Assembly (NCBI GenBank): GCA_964639255.1
Contig: CAZXDP010000023.1
Location: 1-36,135 of the forward strand
Direction of reading: 5' to 3'
DNA length: 36,135 nt
Source: NZQO01 sp964639255
GTDB lineage: Bacteria; Bacteroidota; Bacteroidia; Flavobacteriales; Flavobacteriaceae
Below are positions 8,080 through 15,570 of the stretch, in pieces. The notes beneath the pieces were generated by a model. It was not told the origin of the DNA. It saw only the letters and a list, made by a program, of their open reading frames with translations, and searched no databases. Numbering within the stretch: the stretch's first letter is position 1; every line of letters starts with the position of its first letter. A program made the translations under genes and the position numbers.

Positions 8080-8775
8080 TTAATCATCAAAATCGGTGTC
8101 TTGTGGAGGCGGCGGAATCACATGGGCTTCATTGAACACTAAACTATGCTCGCCATCTCCCCCATCTTGGAAATAGGGATTAATGGCCAACATACCCCGG
8201 CCCAAAGCGGGCTTTCGCATACGGTAGCCAGTGGTATTCTGCTGGCGACCACTGCGACGCACTCTGTCTTTTACCAGTACCGCTACCCTATTGCCTTGTC
8301 CGTCATCGTCTGTTAAAAACGCGTAGTCGCCTCCATCGCGTTTCAAGGTGGGCACCATAAAAAATGAATTTTGCCTTGGATATTTTACGGGTGTACCATC
8401 ATCAAATTTTTCAGCATCGGGATAGTTTACAAGGTAGAAACGCAACTTGTTGATTTCTACTCCGGCCTCCCTTGCCTCGTTCTCGATGTACGATAGGTAT
8501 TGCTTCAAGGTTTCATAGTCATACTCTGCCAGGCGCGTAGGCATAAATTCGGTACTATCGTTATTTAGCCCCTCGTATTCCTTGATTATTGGGATGCGCC
8601 GCTCGCTATAGGTGTCGTACATTTGCTTGGCTTGCTCAATGGAGATGATCTGCTTGGGAGCTTCTACTAAAATAGGCTCGTCGTCCTTGGGCTTCGGTTC
8701 TTCACAGGCTGAAAACAATACTACAACAAAAGTCAGGAGTGATACAATGTTGAAGGTTCGGTTGGTTGATTTCAT
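8080..8775 (-). CDS. Lipoprotein of unknown function heading the two-component operon
   Basis: 231 aa with a lipoprotein signal peptide; lipobox LFSAC with lipidated Cys24, followed by an acidic stretch EEPKPKDDEP. Surface-exposed lipoproteins of Bacteroidota often carry an acidic export signal just after the Cys, so outer-leaflet display is possible. The mature part has a helical N-terminal half (QAKQMYDTYSERR, LAEYDYETLKQYLSYIENEA) and a beta-rich second half, ending in a proline-acid tail (PPPPQDTDFDD). No named domain recognised. It is transcribed from a good -33/-7 promoter at 8802-8832 and is first in the operon with the 7-helix protein, kinase and regulator, so a role in sensing or in the regulated response is plausible. 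Confidence 0.75.
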   Translation of the reverse strand: MKSTNRTFNIVSLLTFVVVLFSACEEPKPKDDEPILVEAPKQIISIEQAKQMYDTYSERRIPIIKEYEGLNNDSTEFMPTRLAEYDYETLKQYLSYIENEAREAGVEINKLRFYLVNYPDAEKFDDGTPVKYPRQNSFFMVPTLKRDGGDYAFLTDDDGQGNRVAVLVKDRVRRSGRQQNTTGYRMRKPALGRGMLAINPYFQDGGDGEHSLVFNEAHVIPPPPQDTDFDD

Positions 8776-8801
8776 AAGGATATGTTTTTGAAAGGTTTAC
8801 C

Positions 8802-8832
8802 TAAATGTAAGGCGTATTTTTGAACAAACAAA
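8802..8832 (-). promoter_or_regulatory. Promoter (-33/-7) of the lipoprotein/two-component operon
   Basis: On the minus strand TTTG (8832-8829) is followed after 19 nt by TACATTTA (8809-8802), one base off TAnnTTTG. Spacing and position, 27 nt before the ATG at 8775, fit the Bacteroidota promoter pattern well. Confidence 0.55.
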
Positions 8833-8929
8833 CTTAGGACATATCACTTCAATCTTTCATTATTTTCAATAATTTGATTTTCAGAAAGTTATGTTCAGAT
8901 TTAAAAAATTTTCAGGAAAAATACTACAC

Positions 8930-8952
8930 AAAAAGGGGGAAACACCCTTTTT
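8930..8952 (-). terminator. Probable intrinsic terminator after the patatin gene
   Basis: Inverted repeat AAAAAGGG / CCCTTTTT with a 7-nt loop, ending in five T on either strand. It lies 24 nt beyond the patatin stop and about 100 nt before the next promoter on the same strand. Only three G-C pairs, so efficiency is doubtful. Confidence 0.5.
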
Positions 8953-8975
8953 CACAGTTTTCGTTATGTTGTGCC

Positions 8976-9890
8976 TTATTTGTCGTTTGCCTTTATCTCG
9001 TTCAGCTCGGCATTCTTCAATTTGGCATAGTTAAAACCGCTCTCCCACCATTGGCCCATTTTCTTCTTATCGAAAATCAACGAATTGGTGGTTAGTACGG
9101 TCGGGGTGTAGTAAAAATTAAGTATGGCGTCCTGCTTACTGGCAACGAACTTGCCTATGCGCACATTTTGTTTCTCTACGCGATCTAACATATAGGCATG
9201 CATATTTGTAAGCAACGAAAAGGGATTGCGCGAAGGTAAGCGGTTGTAATAGGCCACTTCGGTTTCGAGAACGATCACGTCGACCATGGTGGCGCCACGG
9301 TTTAGGGCCTCCTCGATAGGCACCATGCTGCCAAAACCGCCGTCGGCATATTCGCAGCCATCCTTCAGCACCAAGCTCATAAACGGAATGTAATTGCACG
9401 ATATCCATATCCAATCGCAAAAGTCATCGTAACCAAAATCGTTTATGCTCTTATATTCCACTTGGTTGAGCGATAGGTTGGAAACAGTAACTACAACATC
9501 TTTCGAGCTTTCCTTGAGTTCATCAAATTCATTCTCGGTAAGCGTTTTGCGTATCAACTTCCGCAGGTTATGGCTTTCCCCGAATGTTTTGCTGCCTCGA
9601 AGAAAATTACGGAGCACACTTACATGGTCAATGCCAATCTCCTTGCCGCCGTATTTGGTTTTCTTGATCTCGAAGGGTCGAATGCTGAAGATATCCCGCG
9701 GATTCACCGAGGTGTACACTTCCTTGATTTTTTCTACTTTTTGAAGCGCCAAATGCGATATCATAAGGCTTCCCGTAGAGGTCCCTACGAAAATTTCGTA
9801 ATGGTGGTCCAGTTCCTGCATCAGGTATTGGGCCACGCCGCCGGCAAAGGCTCCTTTGCTGCCGCCACCAGATATTACCAAGGCTCTCAT
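8976..9890 (-). CDS. Patatin-like phospholipase/lipid acyl hydrolase
   Basis: 304 aa. Ser-Asp dyad acyl hydrolase: oxyanion-hole motif GGGSKGAF (8-15), nucleophile Ser38 in GTSTG, and the catalytic Asp183 in the DGG motif (YADGGF). No signal peptide, so it is predicted to be cytoplasmic or membrane-associated from inside. The ATG at 9890 overlaps the TGA of the upstream M1 peptidase gene as ATGA, implying translational coupling. A hairpin after the stop (8930-8952) may end the transcript. The lipid substrate cannot be deduced; bacterial relatives cleave phospholipids or other acyl esters. Confidence 0.9.
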   Translation of the reverse strand: MRALVISGGGSKGAFAGGVAQYLMQELDHHYEIFVGTSTGSLMISHLALQKVEKIKEVYTSVNPRDIFSIRPFEIKKTKYGGKEIGIDHVSVLRNFLRGSKTFGESHNLRKLIRKTLTENEFDELKESSKDVVVTVSNLSLNQVEYKSINDFGYDDFCDWIWISCNYIPFMSLVLKDGCEYADGGFGSMVPIEEALNRGATMVDVIVLETEVAYYNRLPSRNPFSLLTNMHAYMLDRVEKQNVRIGKFVASKQDAILNFYYTPTVLTTNSLIFDKKKMGQWWESGFNYAKLKNAELNEIKANDK

Positions 9891-11947
9891 GGGTGCTTCT
9901 GTATTCGGTTAAGATAGGCTTTCTCTTCTTCTGAAAAGCTATCGAAATTACTGTAAATTGCGGATTTGTTACCCGGATTTTTAAGCACTTCCTCTAACAG
10001 CTCACGAGAAAAAGTCCTGAACCGCCAATTGGGGTGTATGCTGGCCTGTACCAAGTTACGTATCACTTCGTCGCTAAACAATCGCAACTCAGAGACGAAC
10101 CCGAATGCTTTTTGCCGAACCTCAAAACTGTACCGGGGCCCTGTATAGCTACGCAGTTCCTCTACGAAACTCAACTTCCTGTCGGGTTGATAGCCCTCTG
10201 TCACGAATGCGAGTGCCAGCCACAGTTGCCGTACATTCTTATCTTGAAACCCAACCGTACCCTCCAGCTTGTCGAGATATTCGGCCCTTTTCGGCTCAAA
10301 TTGAGACCATACTGAATACAGGGCAGCTTCCTGCGTTATATAGGAAGCGTCCTCCAGCAACGTTTCATATAGGGATTGTAATGCTTGCGGAATATCTTGG
10401 AGTCCGAGGGCCACCCCCTGCCGAATATAGATATTCTCATTTTCCAAAGCCGCGCGGTACAAAGGCAGGGTTGATTCTTGGGGCTCCTCCTCTAGTTGTA
10501 GAAGGGCTTCCTGACCCAAATATTCATTATTGCCTTTTAGAACTGCCAATAAAGTTTCCTTTTTCTCCAGTAGAGGAACCGTTCGAAGTCGCACCAATTC
10601 AAAATAAGAAGTTATGAAGGGCGATTTCCGAAGTGCCCTATACGCTTGTTCTGAAGGAAAGGCAGCCTGCTCCAACCAAAGCTCGCGCCAAGAGCGTAAG
10701 TCCTTTCCGCTTATATTTTCGGCAACTGCCATGAAATCGTTCGTCGTCACATTATCGAATTTGTACTTCGTAAGAAATTCTTGAACCACCTTCTTGAACG
10801 TTTCAGCACCTAATTCGTCCCTTAATTGATGCAATGCCCAAGCGCCCTTCTCGTAATAGGTAAGCGAACTGGCCGATGGGTTTACCACGGCTTCACCCTT
10901 GCCCTGTTCGCTCATCGACTTTAACTTTTCGGCACTGTTGTACAGCTTCCAAAAAAAATAATCTGAGCCAAAAATAGCTTCCTCGGCCAATAGGGCGTAG
11001 TAGGTGGCAAACCCTTCTTGCAGCCAATGGTGTGTGCTTTCAGTCTCTGTTATCAAATTACCAAACCATTGGTGGGCAAGCTCATGGGCATTTACGTTCA
11101 CATAATTCCTATCTGTAAAACCTATGGAATCGACCACGAACGCTTCTGAAAAAAGCGTAGCGGTGGTGTTTTCCATTCCGGCATAGAGAAAATCCCGCAC
11201 GGGAACCTGCTTGTAATTCTGCCACGGGTACGGCACTCCAATCTCAGTTTCCAGAAAATTGAAAATTTCCAAGCTATAACGGTAGGTCGGTTCTAGCAAG
11301 GGCCAGTCTTCTTCTTTAATGTACAACTGAATGGGCACCCCACTCGCGGCGGTCCTTTCGTCATATCGAAACGTTCCAATGGCAAGTGCTACCAAATAGC
11401 TCGACATTGGCGATTGCATGTCAAATTTCCAATAGCGATAAGCACCATCCTGTCGGTTGGACACCAAGGCACCGTTCGCCACTACGGTTTTTCCGGGCGG
11501 TGCGGCTACGGTGAGGTCAAATTCCATCTTATCGTTCATATCATCGAGGCTTGGTAACCAGTGGGATGTATATTTTCCTTGTCCTTGTGTCCATATCTGA
11601 TCTCCAAAAAAATAGAGGGCCTGTTTTGGTTTGGCCGTGTATGTAAATGTTGCAGTATAGGTATTGCCCGCGTCGAAGGGCCCGTGCAGGAAAATTTTCG
11701 TATCAGATGCAGTAACCGGAATACTCTCGGAAGAGGACGGTGATACCTGCATCGCAATAGCGTCCAGATAGATTGAATCGGTGGCTTTCAGTATGTCAAA
11801 AGTATAGGTAACTTCTCCCTGGACTGTACGCCCTTCGGACTTGGGAATTACGGTAGCCTGAACCCTCTTAAAATCTACAACTTCCTGCTGTTGTGCCAGT
11901 ATGGGCACGCTTAAAAGGAAGAGAAGAAGCAAACTAGTTTTCAGCAT
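9887..11947 (-). CDS. Secreted M1-family zinc aminopeptidase
   Basis: 686 aa with signal peptide (1-19, ending ILAQ). N-terminal beta-saddle domain to about 190; thermolysin-like catalytic domain with the exopeptidase motif as AGMEN (256-260) in place of GAMEN, zinc motif HELAH (His288, Glu289, His292) and third ligand Glu311 in QEGFATYY. Tyr365 in YYEKGAW is in the place of the proton-donor tyrosine. From about 430 the protein becomes helical repeats (ALRKSPFITSYFE, TQEAALYSVWSQF), like the HEAT/ARM-type C-terminal domain of the family. It probably trims peptides in the periplasm. First gene of a pair with the patatin gene. Confidence 0.93.
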   Translation of the reverse strand: MLKTSLLLLFLLSVPILAQQQEVVDFKRVQATVIPKSEGRTVQGEVTYTFDILKATDSIYLDAIAMQVSPSSSESIPVTASDTKIFLHGPFDAGNTYTATFTYTAKPKQALYFFGDQIWTQGQGKYTSHWLPSLDDMNDKMEFDLTVAAPPGKTVVANGALVSNRQDGAYRYWKFDMQSPMSSYLVALAIGTFRYDERTAASGVPIQLYIKEEDWPLLEPTYRYSLEIFNFLETEIGVPYPWQNYKQVPVRDFLYAGMENTTATLFSEAFVVDSIGFTDRNYVNVNAHELAHQWFGNLITETESTHHWLQEGFATYYALLAEEAIFGSDYFFWKLYNSAEKLKSMSEQGKGEAVVNPSASSLTYYEKGAWALHQLRDELGAETFKKVVQEFLTKYKFDNVTTNDFMAVAENISGKDLRSWRELWLEQAAFPSEQAYRALRKSPFITSYFELVRLRTVPLLEKKETLLAVLKGNNEYLGQEALLQLEEEPQESTLPLYRAALENENIYIRQGVALGLQDIPQALQSLYETLLEDASYITQEAALYSVWSQFEPKRAEYLDKLEGTVGFQDKNVRQLWLALAFVTEGYQPDRKLSFVEELRSYTGPRYSFEVRQKAFGFVSELRLFSDEVIRNLVQASIHPNWRFRTFSRELLEEVLKNPGNKSAIYSNFDSFSEEEKAYLNRIQKHP

Positions 11948-12035
11948 CGCAAAGTATAGAATTACCGTACGGGCAAATTACAAATTTTAGGGCAACCTTA
12001 TAAAGGCGTTGTTGGGAAATTGGTATTTTCGTTCT

Positions 12036-14141
12036 ATGAATGCCACATTTCTTCAAACACCCATAGATTATTTGAAGGGCGTTGGTCCCAACCGGGCCGA
12101 ATTGCTGAGGAAGGAATTGGACATTCACACCTTTCAAGACCTCCTGAACCTTTTTCCCAATCGTTATCTGGATAGGACGCAATATTACAAGATCAACCAA
12201 TTGCAACCCAATAGTGCAGAGGTACAAATAATCGGTAAAATTACGCACCTTAAAACGGTTGAACAAAAACGCGGAAAGCGATTGGTGGCAACCTTTAGGG
12301 ATGACACTGGCAGTATGGAACTGGTTTGGTTTCGCGGTCATAAATGGCTGCGGGAACAGCTGAAGCTCAACCAAGCCTATGTTATCTTCGGAAAGTTAAA
12401 CTGGTTCAACGGGTCCGTTTCGATGCCCCATCCCGATATGGAACTGCTATCACAGCACGAATCGAGTCTTCGCACCGCGATGCAGCCTATCTACCCTTCC
12501 ACCGAAAAGCTTGGAAACAGCGGCATTTCCAATCGGGTTATCAGTAATATGATCCAGCAGCTGTTTCAAGAAACGCCCAAGGGTTTCGAGGAAACACTCT
12601 CGCCTAGCCTGCTTTCAGAATTGAAATTGCTCACCAAGAGTGAGGCATTGTTCAACATACATTTTCCACAAAGTCAAGAACTATTGGCCAAGGCTCAATA
12701 TCGTTTAAAGTTTGAAGAGCTTTTTTACATTCAACTGCAGCTAGTACGAAAAAACTTAGTCCATAAATCGAAGATCAAGGGATATCCCTTTAGCCAGGTT
12801 GGCGAATACTTCCACAGGTTTTATGAAACCCTTTTGCCATTCGAGCTTACCGAGGCCCAGAAGCGCGTCATCAAAGAAATTCGAAACGATATGGGCGGTG
12901 CGGCACAGATGAACCGATTGCTGCAAGGTGATGTAGGGTCGGGCAAGACAGTGGTAGCGTTTATGGCCATGCTCATTGCGCTCGACAACGGTTTCCAAGC
13001 CTGTTTGATGGCGCCAACCGAAATTTTGTCGGCACAGCACTTCCACGGATTGCAAGAATGGTGCAACAAACTGGATATAAACATTGCACTGCTCACCGGT
13101 TCCACTCCAACTTCGAAACGGAGAGAACTCCACGAAGCGCTACAACAAGGCGACCTACAACTGCTGGTAGGCACGCATGCTTTGCTGGAGGATAGTGTTC
13201 GGTTCAACAATTTAGGACTTGCCATTATCGATGAGCAGCATCGGTTTGGCGTCGCACAACGCAGCAAGCTTTGGCATAAAAACGAATTCCCCCCCCACAT
13301 CTTGGTAATGACCGCCACGCCCATTCCCCGAACTTTGGCCATGAGCGTTTATGGCGACTTGGACAGCAGTGTTATCGATGAGCTACCGCCGGGCCGCAAG
13401 AATATCAAAACTGTTCATAGATACGACTCCAATCGGTTGAAAGTATTTCGTTTTCTGAAAGATGAAATCGGAAAGGGACGGCAGGTTTATATCGTTTATC
13501 CACTTATCCAGGAGAGCGAGGCTTTAGATTACAAAGACCTTATGGATGGGTATGAAAGCATATCGCGCGAATTTCCCTTGCCCACGTATCAAATCTCGAT
13601 AGTGCACGGAAAGATGAAGACAGCCGACAAGGATTACGAGATGGACCGTTTTGTAAAAGGGGAAACCCAAATTATGGTGGCCACGACCGTGATCGAGGTT
13701 GGAGTCAACGTTCCCAACGCCTCTGTTATGGTTATTGAGAGTGCCGAGCGTTTTGGTTTATCGCAATTGCACCAGCTTCGCGGTCGGGTGGGTCGCGGGG
13801 CCGAGCAAAGCTACTGCATTTTAATGACCGGTCACAAACTGAGCACTGAGGCCAAGACGCGGCTGGAAACCATGGTCGCCACCAACGATGGTTTTCAAAT
13901 TAGCGAGGTAGATTTAAAACTTAGGGGTCCCGGCGATATTATGGGCACCCAACAGAGCGGCGTCCTTGCGCTTCGAATTGCCGATGTGGTTAAGGATACG
14001 GCTATTCTGAAAATAGCCAGAGGATATGCCTTTTCAATCTTGAAAAACGATCCCAACTTATCGCTGCCAGCACACGCCCATATCAAGAAAACGCTTGCAC
14101 AACTGGCGAAGTACAGAAATATCTGGAATTATATTTCCTAA
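12036..14141 (+). CDS. recG: ATP-dependent DNA helicase RecG
   Basis: Branch-migration helicase that remodels stalled forks, R-loops and Holliday junctions. N-terminal wedge domain begins TPIDYLKGVGPNRAELL, the RecG hallmark; the OB-type fork-binding region follows (IGKITHLKTVEQKRG). Helicase motifs: Walker A GDVGSGKT near residue 298-305, MAPTEIL, LVGTHALLE, DEQHRFGV (DEQH box, about 400), VMTATPIPRTLAM, TTVIEVGVNVPNA and QLRGRVGRG. ATG 12036 gives 701 aa, the usual length, and the usual N-terminus; an upstream TTG at 12009 would add nine unrelated residues. The stop TAA is 2 nt from the convergent TlpA-like gene. Confidence 0.96.
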   Translation: MNATFLQTPIDYLKGVGPNRAELLRKELDIHTFQDLLNLFPNRYLDRTQYYKINQLQPNSAEVQIIGKITHLKTVEQKRGKRLVATFRDDTGSMELVWFRGHKWLREQLKLNQAYVIFGKLNWFNGSVSMPHPDMELLSQHESSLRTAMQPIYPSTEKLGNSGISNRVISNMIQQLFQETPKGFEETLSPSLLSELKLLTKSEALFNIHFPQSQELLAKAQYRLKFEELFYIQLQLVRKNLVHKSKIKGYPFSQVGEYFHRFYETLLPFELTEAQKRVIKEIRNDMGGAAQMNRLLQGDVGSGKTVVAFMAMLIALDNGFQACLMAPTEILSAQHFHGLQEWCNKLDINIALLTGSTPTSKRRELHEALQQGDLQLLVGTHALLEDSVRFNNLGLAIIDEQHRFGVAQRSKLWHKNEFPPHILVMTATPIPRTLAMSVYGDLDSSVIDELPPGRKNIKTVHRYDSNRLKVFRFLKDEIGKGRQVYIVYPLIQESEALDYKDLMDGYESISREFPLPTYQISIVHGKMKTADKDYEMDRFVKGETQIMVATTVIEVGVNVPNASVMVIESAERFGLSQLHQLRGRVGRGAEQSYCILMTGHKLSTEAKTRLETMVATNDGFQISEVDLKLRGPGDIMGTQQSGVLALRIADVVKDTAILKIARGYAFSILKNDPNLSLPAHAHIKKTLAQLAKYRNIWNYIS

Positions 14142-14143
14142 TG

Positions 14144-15352
14144 TTATTCTTCAGAAATCATTTCAGAAACATATTCTTTAAAATCTTTTTTGAATTTTTC
14201 AAATTTATCACCGGTCGCCGGGCCGTTAAAGCCCGTGTGTATTCGGGTTACTTTCCCGTTGGGCGCAATGAAGATAGTGGTGGGATACGATTTGATGGCA
14301 GTGAGCATGGGCAGTTTTTCGCCAGCCGATTTTTTATCGACATCGCCAAACTGGGCGAGTAATATTGGATACTCTATGTTCAATACGTTTTTCAGTTTTC
14401 GCAATCGCTTCTGTGCCTTGGCATAGGTAGGTGCTTCCTCGAAGGCAAGGGCGACTATTTCCACCTGTTCAGGCTTTGATGGATAATATTCGGTTAAAAA
14501 ACGCGTCTCATCTAAGCAATTGGGACACCAGCTCCCCATGAGCTGCACGATAACGGCCTTGTTTGAAAACCGTTCATCATCCAAGGAAATTGTGTCCCCT
14601 TCTGTGTTCGGAAAGGAGAACTGGATAGGCGCGTAATTTTCCTTCAGTCGGGTAAGGCTATCAGGATTGGACAAACGATAGGATTCGTTGCGCACCGCCT
14701 CGAAAGGTTCTTTCCAGTGGTTACCGCTATAAAATGTACCGGTAAGCGTGCTGTCCTCCACTGCAGCCTCGAACAGAAACGCGTGCGAAAAATCGAATGT
14801 ACTAAGTTTGACCGAGTCGTTTACCACTACCCCGTCGAGATACCGGTAATCGCCCGAAATAGTTTGAAAAGTGCCAGTGACCCTATTTCCTGTTTGGTCG
14901 AAAACCCCTTTAGCTACGTAACGCTCGGCATCGTCCTTTGGACTGAAAACGGTTTCCCAAATTCCAGATATAACAGTACTTGGGGCTTCGTTAATAGGGA
15001 AACGCGAATTGCGACCATAACTCATTTTCACGGGAATGGTTCTGTTTAAACTCGGTATTGTGAAAACCCCAGAGATACTATCTGAGGCAAAGGTCCCCTT
15101 TATCGTTCCCTCAAAAACAGGATGATGAATGATTATGGAATCGCCAAATAGGGAGATATCGGTAATCTCTATACGTTCTTCGGCATTGATTACGGTGAGC
15201 ACAGTGTCCTTACTCCACGACATTAAAAATGGAATATGCTTCCCTTTATCCAATACTAGTATTCCTTTCCAAGGTCCTGGTTTAAGGGGTGTATTCGTAT
15301 CACTACAGGATGCAATGGAAAATAATAACAAAACGAAAAGCAAAAGTCTCAT
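14144..15352 (-). CDS. TlpA-like thioredoxin-fold lipoprotein (active CPNC)
   Basis: 402 aa; lipoprotein signal with lipobox SIASC, Cys16 lipidated. Residues about 25-225 are beta-rich and resemble a lipocalin-like or DUF4369-type N-terminal region without an enzyme motif. The C-terminal thioredoxin domain (about 240-400) has WCPNC (Cys276, Cys279) and the cis-proline at SYPTTIF (Pro357), so it should be redox active, exchanging disulfides or reducing cytochrome apoproteins in the periplasm. The gene stands alone, convergent to recG. Compare with the CXXC-less relative at 21578. Confidence 0.87.
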   Translation of the reverse strand: MRLLLFVLLLFSIASCSDTNTPLKPGPWKGILVLDKGKHIPFLMSWSKDTVLTVINAEERIEITDISLFGDSIIIHHPVFEGTIKGTFASDSISGVFTIPSLNRTIPVKMSYGRNSRFPINEAPSTVISGIWETVFSPKDDAERYVAKGVFDQTGNRVTGTFQTISGDYRYLDGVVVNDSVKLSTFDFSHAFLFEAAVEDSTLTGTFYSGNHWKEPFEAVRNESYRLSNPDSLTRLKENYAPIQFSFPNTEGDTISLDDERFSNKAVIVQLMGSWCPNCLDETRFLTEYYPSKPEQVEIVALAFEEAPTYAKAQKRLRKLKNVLNIEYPILLAQFGDVDKKSAGEKLPMLTAIKSYPTTIFIAPNGKVTRIHTGFNGPATGDKFEKFKKDFKEYVSEMISEE

Positions 15353-15538
15353 GGTGGGTACGCGCTATTTATAATTTCTGAAATATACAAAATAAGCGTA
15401 TCTCATAAGCATAAGCTACCCGGCAACGATTTAGGTGCGTAGCGAGCACATCTCAAAATTTACGCATTTTAGTTCCATAAGAAGCAGGCAGACTCATAAA
15501 CATTGCCCTTTTTTCTGTTAATAAAACTGCGTAAATAG

Positions 15539-15546
15539 TATCTTTG
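15539..15546 (+). promoter_or_regulatory. -7 box of the pheT promoter
   Basis: TATCTTTG matches TAnnTTTG exactly, 24 nt before the ATG at 15571. The expected transcription start near 15551 rules out the in-frame TTG at 15544, which lies inside the box. No convincing -33 element. Confidence 0.55.
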
Positions 15547-15570
15547 CGGTTTCTTGAGAAAAACGATCGA

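Noticed and set aside
11950..11958. TATACTTTG directly before the M1 peptidase ATG, suggesting a leaderless mRNA
   Set aside because: The box has nine bases, one more than TAnnTTTG, and the transcription start would fall in or after the start codon. Not supported.
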